DNA from: Viridibacillus sp050279675
GTDB taxonomy: Bacteria; Bacillota; Bacilli; Bacillales_A; Planococcaceae
Length of the DNA: 64,000 nucleotides
Assembly: GCF_050279675.1 (NCBI RefSeq)
Contig: NZ_JBNNUK010000020.1
Location: 1-64,000, forward strand
Reading direction: 5' to 3'
Positions 57,851 to 64,000 of this stretch are shown one piece after another (positions within the stretch are counted from its first letter, which is position 1; each line of letters starts with the position of its first letter). The notes beneath the pieces were generated by a model. It made no database searches and was not told the origin of the DNA. It worked only from the letters and a program-made list of their open reading frames with translations. A program made the translations under genes and the position numbers.

Positions 57851-59038
57851 CTCTTCATCCTCATCATGATTACCGAACATATAAGTGCGGTGATGGAATT
57901 TCATACTGAATACTAGGCCTAATGCCAGTGCATTTCCCATCATAGAGCTACCACCATAACTGATGAATGGTAATGGAATACCTGTAATAGGTAGTAACTG
58001 AATTGTCATACCGATGTTTTCTAATACGTGGAATGTTATCATCGCTATAATCCCAGCACAAACATAAGTACAGAACGGGTCTTTCATTTGCAAAGTTAGC
58101 TTTGTCAGATGGAAGATTAGGAAAAAGAATAAACAAATAACGACGCTTGCTCCTATAAAGCCATATTCTTCACCGATTACACTAAAGATAAAGTCAGTAT
58201 GGTTTTCAGGTACATATACTTCACGACCTTGGTAACCCTTCCCGAAAATTTCACCTGAGCCAATGGCATTTAAGGATGAAATTAAGTGATAGCCATCACT
58301 AGATGCATAAGAATAAGGATCTAACCAAGAATATATTCGAGCAAATTGATAAGGGCTAAAACCTAATTTATCTTGTAGGAAGTCTTGCATATAAAGGGCC
58401 ATCCATAATAAACCAGCCCCTACAGCTGCGGCACTACCTGCTATAGGTAAAATAATTTTCCAAGATATCCCCGCTACGATTACAGTGGCAGCAGTAATAG
58501 CAAAGAATACGAGCGCAGAACCTAAATCAGGCTGTTGCATAATAAATGCTAATGGAATTAATAACACGCCAAAAATTTTACCTAATAACATGAAATCTGT
58601 TTTCAAAGATCTCATAGTGTATTTTTCATGATGCTTACTGACCATTCGGGCGAGTGCGAGTATGAAAAATGTTTTCATAAATTCGGAAGGCTGAATATCA
58701 CCTATAGGCAAATGGAACCAACTTTTTGCGCCATTTCGTGGTTCGGCAATTTGACCTTCTCCACCAGGAGCAATTAATAATAGAGCTAATAGGAAAATTC
58801 CAGCTCCATATAAATACCAGGACATTTTCTTGTACTGGTCGGGTTCAAAATACATCATCACACTAACAATACATGCGCCGATAAAATACCAAAATAATTG
58901 CTTAGTTACAAAGTTTGCTGCATATTGACCAGAAGTTTGAGCTGAAGAAATAGCTGTTACACTGATAATACAAAATAGGAGCATTATAAAAGCGAGCGTC
59001 CAGTCAAAACGATCGGAAAATTTTTTATTTGTATTCAT
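57845..59038 (-). CDS. rodA: Rod-shape glycosyltransferase RodA (SEDS family)
   Basis: 397 residues with about ten membrane helices. SEDS motifs: NGAKSWFHLPIGDIQPSEFMK, FIMQQPDLGSALVFF, SYASSDGYHLISSLNAIGSGEIFGKGYQG, HTDFIFSVIGEEYGF and ITGIPLPFISYGGSSM. RodA polymerises lipid II for side-wall growth together with a class B PBP. FtsW/SpoVE are close relatives; the RodA call rests on overall likeness and the ddl-murF-like neighbourhood. GGTGACGTAA site before the ATG. Divergent from an unknown gene. Confidence 0.88.
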   Translation of the reverse strand: MNTNKKFSDRFDWTLAFIMLLFCIISVTAISSAQTSGQYAANFVTKQLFWYFIGACIVSVMMYFEPDQYKKMSWYLYGAGIFLLALLLIAPGGEGQIAEPRNGAKSWFHLPIGDIQPSEFMKTFFILALARMVSKHHEKYTMRSLKTDFMLLGKIFGVLLIPLAFIMQQPDLGSALVFFAITAATVIVAGISWKIILPIAGSAAAVGAGLLWMALYMQDFLQDKLGFSPYQFARIYSWLDPYSYASSDGYHLISSLNAIGSGEIFGKGYQGREVYVPENHTDFIFSVIGEEYGFIGASVVICLFFFLIFHLTKLTLQMKDPFCTYVCAGIIAMITFHVLENIGMTIQLLPITGIPLPFISYGGSSMMGNALALGLVFSMKFHHRTYMFGNHDEDEEF

Positions 59039-59193
59039 TTACGTCACCTAAATTATTTAGTTTCATTTCTTATTTCATTATAGCGTATATCATTGTATCA
59101 CGCTTCATAATAAAGATGGACGAAATCGAATCACAAATGTTTCAAATTATGATAATTCATCTTATAATGAGAGTTGGAAATGAGGTGATCGAC

Positions 59194-59943
59194 TTGGCAA
59201 AAAAAATGCGAGCTGCTGATGATTTTTTGCACCACTTATATGTACATATGAATGAGATTAATCAATTTGTCATTTTTAGTGGTTTGACGTTTCAAGAATT
59301 CGTTTCTTCAGTCGGTCCGCTTCAAAATATTTTACTCTTGAAAAATGAATACGAAGACGGTTCATTTAATATGCATACACAGTTAGAATTCGTAGAAGAA
59401 AGAAGTATCCGCAAGTTTATAAAGAAAGCCTCAGATTCAAAAAAAGAGCTTTGCTGGATTGATTTCTCAGACGAAAAACGATTAAATCTTTTAACGCCAC
59501 AAGAACAGGCGGAGCTATTATATATCGGTCATAAAAAAGAGCCTGTCCGTACGCCGTTTTATCACCAGTTACAAAATAAATACGTATATTTGGCCAATGA
59601 AGATGAAAAGATGTCTAAAATTTATTTTCGGGATTTACAAGATGTCGAAGAATTATTAGCTAATTTGTTTAATGCCATTATTCAAGAAAAAGAAAAGCCT
59701 GCGCCATTTTGGAGAAGAAAAGTAAAAGACAGTATACCAACTTTTACGAAAGAAATGCTTTCGAGCTTTCGCGAGGAAGTGAAGGATGGTGTATTGTTTT
59801 CAATGTACAGAATTGAAAAGCCGGACCTTGCATATGTCTTAGAATTGCGCAATATTTCCGATTTAACTTTCCCAGATGAAATTTGGGATGAGTTAAATAC
59901 AATATTAAAGAAAAAGGCAGAGCAAATTATGGAAGTTCATTGA
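59194..59943 (+). CDS. Conserved-looking protein of unknown function
   Basis: 249 residues, soluble, rich in Glu, Lys and Phe, with no signal peptide or membrane helix. It opens AKKMRAADDFLHHLYVHMNEINQF and contains WIDFSDEKRLNLLTPQEQAELLYIGHKKEPV. I do not recognise the family. The TTG at 59194 is five bases after GAGGTGA and is preferred; a longer frame upstream is AT-rich and overlaps the rodA promoter region. Followed by a terminator and then ddl. Confidence 0.7.
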   Translation: MAKKMRAADDFLHHLYVHMNEINQFVIFSGLTFQEFVSSVGPLQNILLLKNEYEDGSFNMHTQLEFVEERSIRKFIKKASDSKKELCWIDFSDEKRLNLLTPQEQAELLYIGHKKEPVRTPFYHQLQNKYVYLANEDEKMSKIYFRDLQDVEELLANLFNAIIQEKEKPAPFWRRKVKDSIPTFTKEMLSSFREEVKDGVLFSMYRIEKPDLAYVLELRNISDLTFPDEIWDELNTILKKKAEQIMEVH

Positions 59944-59963
59944 GTGCCAACTGCATTAAAAGG

Positions 59964-59995
59964 TTCTCCACGGATATTTCTGTGGAGAATTTTTT
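59964..59995 (+). terminator. Terminator before ddl
   Basis: TTCTCCAC (59964-59971) pairs with GTGGAGAA (59982-59989), followed by six T's. Confidence 0.85.
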
Positions 59996-60156
59996 CATAT
60001 TAGCATGCATAAATTTTCTAGAGTGCTATTATAAGTAAAGATATTTTTAATGAAAAAAGATTGAAAGTCCTGCGACTCTTCACGATGAAATCATTTCATG
60101 AATCATTTTGGTTCATGATAAACTAAAAGTACAACAAACTGGAGGACGTTTATAAA

Positions 60157-61227
60157 ATGAAAAAAAAATTAGGCTTATTATATGGTGGTAAATCAGCTGA
60201 GCATGATGTTTCTCTTTCGACAGCAAGAGCAGTCACTCAAGCGTTAAACTTTGATAAATTTGATGTATTCCCTATTTTCATTACACGCGATGGCGCATGG
60301 AGAAAAGGAGATCAGTTAACTGCGCCAGCAGAGTCAATTGAACAATTACAATTAGGTGAAGGTACGCAGAAAAGCATTCCGAATGATGTATCAAGCTTTT
60401 TATTAAATAAAGATGAAAAAGAATTTGATGTTATTTTCCCATTACTTCATGGTACAAACGGGGAAGACGGTACAGTGCAAGGTTTATTAGAAGTATTGAA
60501 CTTACCGTATGTCGGCAATGGAGTTTTAGCTTCTTCTGCAGGGATGGATAAAGTAGTGATGAAGCAATTATTCGAGCATGCAGGTTTAAAACAAGTTCCT
60601 TATGTTTACTTCATCCGTAAAGAGTGGAACAAAAATCAAGATGCATTGATTGCTAAAATGGAAGAAGAGCTAACTTGGCCGATGTTCGTTAAACCTGCAA
60701 ACTTAGGTTCAAGTGTTGGGATTAGTAAAGCATCTAACCGTGATGAGTTGATTAAAGCAATTGATCTTGCGTCAAAGTATGATCGCAAAATTATTGTTGA
60801 AACTGGAATCGTTGCACGTGAAGTAGAAATGGGTGTACTCGGAAACGATTCACCAAAAGTATCCGTACCCGGTGAAATCAAACCAGTTACAGACTTTTAT
60901 GATTACGATTCAAAATATAATGATAATAATACAGGTCTAATTATTCCTGCTCCAGTAACAACAGATGTTGTAGAGCGTATGAAGGATATGGCTATTCGTG
61001 CATTTAAAGTATTAGATTGTTCAGGTCTTGTTCGTGCAGATTTCTTTGTAACAGCTGAAGATGATATTGTTATTAATGAAGTAAATACGATGCCAGGATT
61101 TACGCCTGTCAGCATGTACCCGATTTTATGGCAAAATACAGGTGTCACATACTCAGATTTGATTGAACAATTGATTGATCTGGCAATTGAAAGACATGAC
61201 GAAAAACAACAGCTTCAATATCAATAA
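60157..61227 (+). CDS. ddl: D-alanine-D-alanine ligase
   Basis: 356 residues. ATP-grasp enzyme making the D-Ala-D-Ala end of the peptidoglycan stem. Motifs: YGGKSAEHDVSLSTA, HGTNGEDGTVQG, KPANLGSSVGISK and a C-terminal FVTAEDDIVINEVNTMPGFT. Y254 in FYDYDSKY is the tyrosine of true D-Ala-D-Ala ligases; D-Ala-D-Lac ligases have Phe, so glycopeptide resistance by this enzyme is not expected. Ribosome binding site GGAGGACG. murF follows after 27 bp, the usual ddl-murF pair. Confidence 0.96.
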   Translation: MKKKLGLLYGGKSAEHDVSLSTARAVTQALNFDKFDVFPIFITRDGAWRKGDQLTAPAESIEQLQLGEGTQKSIPNDVSSFLLNKDEKEFDVIFPLLHGTNGEDGTVQGLLEVLNLPYVGNGVLASSAGMDKVVMKQLFEHAGLKQVPYVYFIRKEWNKNQDALIAKMEEELTWPMFVKPANLGSSVGISKASNRDELIKAIDLASKYDRKIIVETGIVAREVEMGVLGNDSPKVSVPGEIKPVTDFYDYDSKYNDNNTGLIIPAPVTTDVVERMKDMAIRAFKVLDCSGLVRADFFVTAEDDIVINEVNTMPGFTPVSMYPILWQNTGVTYSDLIEQLIDLAIERHDEKQQLQYQ

Positions 61228-61254
61228 GACATAAGACGCGAGTGTGATGAGATA

Positions 61255-62622
61255 ATGAAAAAAACATTAAAGCAAATTGCAAAGTGGTTAAATTGTGATC
61301 AACAACAATTAGAAGACGTGGTTGTAACAGGAATCTCGATAAATACACGTACGTTGCAAGCCGGAGATTTATTTATCCCTTTCCGTGGAGAAAAAACAAA
61401 TGGTCATCGTTATGTAACACAAGCATTTGAGAACGGTGCAGCGGCATCATTTTGGTTAAAGGATGAACCGAATCCTCCTGCTGGCCTACCATTACTTTTT
61501 GTAGATGATGCAGAAGTGGCACTTCAACAAATGGCATCAGCATATCGACAAGAGCACAGTGCAACGTTTATCGGTATTACAGGCTCTAATGGGAAGACTT
61601 CAACAAAAGACTTAGTAGCAGGTGTGTTGTCGCCATACTACAAAGTGCAAAAAACAGAAGGAAACTTTAATAATGAGCTAGGTTTACCCTTAACAATTTT
61701 ATCACTAGATGAAGATACAGATTTTGCTATTCTCGAGATGGGAATGAGTGGTTTTGGTGAAATTGAATTTTTGACTAAATTAGCTAAACCACATTTTACA
61801 GCTATTACGAATATTGGAGAAGCGCATATGCAAGATCTTGGTTCAAGAGCGGGCATTGCAAAAGCGAAGTTTGAAATTGTTCAAGGTTTACAACCAGGTG
61901 GTAAGTTGTTCTATGACGGTGATGAGCCATTACTAACGCCATTTGTTACGGAACAAAAAGATTTACAAGCAGTATCATTTGGACTGAAAGGTTCAGCGGA
62001 TATAACGGCGACTAATATTACGACAACTGAAAACGGTAGTTCGTTTATTGTTGAAGGTTTGTTGAATGAGGATTTCTTCATCTCTGTATTAGGAAGTCAC
62101 CAAGTGAAAAATACATTGGTAGCGATTTTGATTGCGCGTGAAGTAGGGCTATCAGCCGAACAAATTCGCGAAGCTTTAAAAGAGGTTTCATTAACAAATA
62201 TGCGCATGCAATTAGTAAATGGAGCGCAAGATATCTTATTTATTAATGATGCTTACAACGCAGCGCCAACTTCAATGAAGGCAGCATTACAGTTTTTACA
62301 AACGACGGAAATGCGTTCGGATAAATGGGTAGTGCTAGGAGATATGTTAGAGCTAGGTGAGCTAGAACAACAGTTCCATGAAGAAATTGCAGAGGTAATT
62401 GATAGTAAGAGCATCCATCGAGTATGTTTATTTGGACCACGTATGAAGTGGTTATACGATAAGTTGAAAAATAATCTACCAGCTGATCGTCTATTATGGA
62501 CTGCAGAAGATTATGAAATAATTATTAAACACCTTCATGAAAATGCAGGGGCAAATTCTATTGTCTTGTTAAAAGGTTCACGTGGAATGGCGCTCGAAAA
62601 TATATTGAACGCGTTTAAATAA
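61255..62622 (+). CDS. murF: UDP-MurNAc-tripeptide-D-Ala-D-Ala ligase
   Basis: 455 residues. Adds the dipeptide made by Ddl to UDP-MurNAc-tripeptide. Mur-ligase ATP loop GITGSNGKTSTKD (G110-S-N-G-K-T), LEMGMSGFGEIEFLTKLAKPH, NIGEAHMQDLGSRAGIAKAK, and the C-terminal domain with INDAYNAAPTSMKAAL and GDMLELGE. Weak GATGAG site before the ATG, so its translation may depend on coupling to ddl 27 bp upstream. Followed by a strong terminator. Confidence 0.96.
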   Translation: MKKTLKQIAKWLNCDQQQLEDVVVTGISINTRTLQAGDLFIPFRGEKTNGHRYVTQAFENGAAASFWLKDEPNPPAGLPLLFVDDAEVALQQMASAYRQEHSATFIGITGSNGKTSTKDLVAGVLSPYYKVQKTEGNFNNELGLPLTILSLDEDTDFAILEMGMSGFGEIEFLTKLAKPHFTAITNIGEAHMQDLGSRAGIAKAKFEIVQGLQPGGKLFYDGDEPLLTPFVTEQKDLQAVSFGLKGSADITATNITTTENGSSFIVEGLLNEDFFISVLGSHQVKNTLVAILIAREVGLSAEQIREALKEVSLTNMRMQLVNGAQDILFINDAYNAAPTSMKAALQFLQTTEMRSDKWVVLGDMLELGELEQQFHEEIAEVIDSKSIHRVCLFGPRMKWLYDKLKNNLPADRLLWTAEDYEIIIKHLHENAGANSIVLLKGSRGMALENILNAFK

Positions 62623-62634
62623 TATCCTATTTGT

Positions 62635-62676
62635 AAAAGCATCTGAAAAGGTTAAGTTCCTTTTAGATGCTTTTTT
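62635..62676 (+). terminator. Terminator after murF
   Basis: AAAAGCATCTGAAAAGG (62635-62651) pairs with 62659-62674 with one bulge, followed by TTTTCTT. Confidence 0.88.
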
Positions 62677-62717
62677 CTTATAAAATAATGGGTATACTAT
62701 TAGCGGAGGGTGACATG

Positions 62718-63407
62718 ATGACAACAGGCGTGCTATGTATTCATGGTTTTACAGGTGGACCACATGAATTAAAACCATTTGTTGACTTTTTACAGCAGAA
62801 GACGGATTGGCTTGTTCTTGTGCCGACTCTTTCAGGACATGGTGAAGAATTACATTTAGATAATTATAAAGCTGAACATTGGCTAATGGATGCGGAACTG
62901 GCTTATAAAAAGTTAGCTAAAGAAGTAGATGTAGTCATTGTTGTGGGTTTTTCGATGGGTGGACTAATAGCTCTTTATCTAGCGTTACGCTATGAAGTGG
63001 AGAAGTTGGTATTACTAAGCGCTGCGGCAAAATATATTAGCGTCCGTCAATTGTTGAAAGATATTAAAGAATTGACCAACGATTTGTTTCGTGGGGAGCT
63101 CGAGCAAAATGAGTTATATTATCGTTATGACAATAAAATTAGCAATGTTCCGATGTCATCGACGTTAGAATTCCTTCGTTTAGTGCGAAAAGTAGAACCT
63201 TATTATGAAAAAATCACAGTACCCATTTGTATAGTGCAAGGGGAAGTGGATGGAATAGTGCCAGCAATAACCGCACAATTTTTATATGATCGATTAGGGT
63301 CTACGAAAAAGCAATTAATACTTTCACCAAATGGCAAACATCATATTTGCTTTAGCGATGATAGAGATGAATGGTTTCAATCTGTACTAAACTTTTTGTT
63401 AGATTGA
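62718..63407 (+). CDS. Alpha/beta-hydrolase, carboxylesterase type
   Basis: 229 residues. HGFTGGPHELKPF oxyanion loop near the start, nucleophile S79 in GFSMGG, acid D178 in GEVDGIVP and a histidine at 208/209 in GKHHIC. Close in layout to the monoglyceride lipase/carboxylesterase Est of bacilli. Hydrolyses short esters; natural substrate unknown. Two ATGs in a row follow GGAGGG; the second (62718) has the better 8-base spacing. It sits between murF and cshA, where B. subtilis has the two adjacent. Confidence 0.88.
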   Translation: MTTGVLCIHGFTGGPHELKPFVDFLQQKTDWLVLVPTLSGHGEELHLDNYKAEHWLMDAELAYKKLAKEVDVVIVVGFSMGGLIALYLALRYEVEKLVLLSAAAKYISVRQLLKDIKELTNDLFRGELEQNELYYRYDNKISNVPMSSTLEFLRLVRKVEPYYEKITVPICIVQGEVDGIVPAITAQFLYDRLGSTKKQLILSPNGKHHICFSDDRDEWFQSVLNFLLD

Positions 63408-63750
63408 AAAAAATAGATAATTTTGACTGATGGATATTGATTGCATAGTGTGGATACTCGTGTTAGACTATTGAAAGCAATGGATACATTTTGTGTGAAG
63501 ACTCTCCGAGATGATGGAGAGTGCTTTTTTTTGAACATTACGGTTTATTCTTTTTTGGGTTAGAATTCCCCGAGAATTGAACCGCTCGGCAAAGACCGGG
63601 CTTTACTTTATATATATAAAATTCCTCTGGAACTTAAACAGAGATATATTAAGAGACGGAAACGTTCCTCTCACAAGGCTCGATTTGCCCTATTTTCATC
63701 TGAAAATGTAACCATTTGTCAAATGCATGAGCAAAAAGGAGAATGAAACT
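63408..63750 (+). promoter_or_regulatory. Leader of cshA with promoters, a terminator and possible RNA structure
   Basis: TTGCAT (63441-63446), 17 bases, TAGACT (63464-63469) is a good promoter, but a terminator follows at 63501-63532. A second, weaker promoter, TTACGG (63538-63543), 17 bases, TAGAAT (63561-63566), would give a leader of about 178 bases. That leader holds a CCGAG/CTCGG hairpin (63570-63589) and a GAG..GGAA/TTCC..CTC hairpin near 63652-63672. No other gene was found. Confidence 0.45.
63501..63532 (+). terminator. Terminator between the esterase and cshA genes
   Basis: ACTCTCC (63501-63507) pairs with GGAGAGT (63516-63522), followed by GC and eight T's. It can end esterase transcripts or attenuate transcripts from the promoter at 63441. 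Confidence 0.85.
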
Positions 63751-64000
63751 TTGACAAATTTTTCAGAATTAAACGTTAGCGCTTCTATTCAAAAATCCCT
63801 ATCACGTATGGGCTTTGAAGAAGCAACCCCAATCCAAGAAGGTACAATTTCATTTGCGAAAGAAGGACGCGACATTATCGGCCAGGCACAAACTGGTACT
63901 GGTAAAACTGCAGCGTTTGGTATTCCGCTTATCGAGAAAATTGATATCAATAATCCTGCAATCCAAGGCTTAATTATTGCCCCAACTCGCGAATTAGCAA
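63751..64000 (+). CDS. cshA: DEAD-box RNA helicase CshA, N-terminal part (cut by window edge)
   Basis: First 83 codons. Opens MTNFSELNVSASIQKSLSRM, then the Q motif GFEEATPIQE, Walker A AQTGTGKT and motif Ia APTRELA. CshA unwinds RNA in the degradosome and ribosome assembly, and matters in the cold. TTG start nine bases after AAGGAG. The ddl-murF-cshA order agrees with Bacillus, which supports the symbol. The rest lies outside the window. Confidence 0.92.
   Translation, partial: MTNFSELNVSASIQKSLSRMGFEEATPIQEGTISFAKEGRDIIGQAQTGTGKTAAFGIPLIEKIDINNPAIQGLIIAPTRELA

Noticed and set aside
60096..60118. TCATGAA/TTCATGA hairpin upstream of ddl
   Set aside because: No T-run and no conserved leader motif known to me; likely a chance inverted repeat in AT-rich DNA, though an operator is possible.
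60157..61227. Possible vancomycin-resistance type ligase (D-Ala-D-Lac)
   Set aside because: The enzyme has Tyr254 in the KY position, typical of D-Ala-D-Ala ligases, and no vanH or vanX genes are adjacent. The VanY-type gene at 45756 is a stand-alone carboxypeptidase.
1..64000. CRISPR arrays, tRNA, rRNA and prophage genes
   Set aside because: No regularly spaced repeats, no tRNA-like TTCGANNC regions with cloverleaf context, and no phage structural or integrase genes were seen.

Overview
The window is AT-rich chromosomal DNA from a Gram-positive bacterium of the Bacillales. It has strong AGGAGG-type ribosome binding sites, frequent TTG and GTG starts, sigma-A promoters and hairpin/T-run terminators. 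The gene set fits the Planococcaceae (Solibacillus or Lysinibacillus type): TcyP, MntR, CvfB, CsoR/CopZ, CadC/CadA, ddl-murF-cshA, RodA, a YidC lipoprotein, and small families known from Listeria and Bacillus. Genus is an inference. No rRNA, tRNA, CRISPR array or prophage was seen. The only mobile DNA is the end of an IS3-family element at the left edge.

Layout. 1-95: IS end. 127-1282: YwnB-like NAD(P)-binding protein and its Rrf2 regulator, with a matched operator before each gene. 1351-3346: thrC-thrB. 3558-6052: niacin permease NiaP, a small unknown protein and a P-loop kinase-like protein. 6186-9771: a two-subunit membrane-associated GMC/gluconate-dehydrogenase-like enzyme followed by tatA-tatC. 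9908-12350: glpF-glpK with a probable cre site. 12665-17297: CoA-transferase, M20 amidohydrolase, N-succinylamino-acid racemase and a DUF7662-GNAT fusion. 17611-24294: pyrophosphatase and a redox/electrophile block (Rieske flavoprotein, FrnE, azoreductase, YceI, CatE-like dioxygenase, HxlR regulator). 24375-29408: murB, exoA, penicillin acylase and two fluoride channels. 29407-34150: P1 peptidase, cadC-cadA and a double GNAT protein. 34191-40677: small membrane proteins, ComFB-like, mntR, cvfB, DUF1002, a ring-cleaving dioxygenase, GNATs and a decayed TetR-like gene. 40824-44431: acetyl-CoA hydrolase-type CoA-transferase with LytTR and AraC regulators. 44524-50706: yidC, VanY-type carboxypeptidase, cardiolipin synthase, tcyP and a DUF4097 protein. 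50861-56348: a GNAT-aminotransferase fusion, then an XRE-TPR regulator divergent from an MFS exporter, and a second MFS exporter. 56630-57308: copZ-csoR. 57585-64000: small protein, rodA, an unknown protein, ddl, murF, esterase and the start of cshA.

How the genes work together. The clearest theme is electrophile and metal stress. Near-identical MhqR-type palindromes sit at the promoters of azoR, yceI and a ring-cleaving dioxygenase. The CatE-like gene has a separate dyad over its -35 box and lies next to a CatR-like HxlR regulator with Cys7. CadC/CadA, CsoR/CopZ and MntR handle Cd/Zn, Cu and Mn. A second theme is cell-wall synthesis (murB, rodA, ddl, murF, VanY). A third is scavenging of unusual acyl or D-amino compounds (NSAR, M20 hydrolase, penicillin acylase, P1 peptidase). 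No wholly new multigene system could be shown. The best candidates for new biology are the GNAT-aminotransferase fusion, the XRE-TPR/MFS switch with three operator copies, the local MhqR-like regulon, the Tat-linked Fe-S GMC dehydrogenase without a cytochrome gene, and the DUF7662-GNAT fusion.
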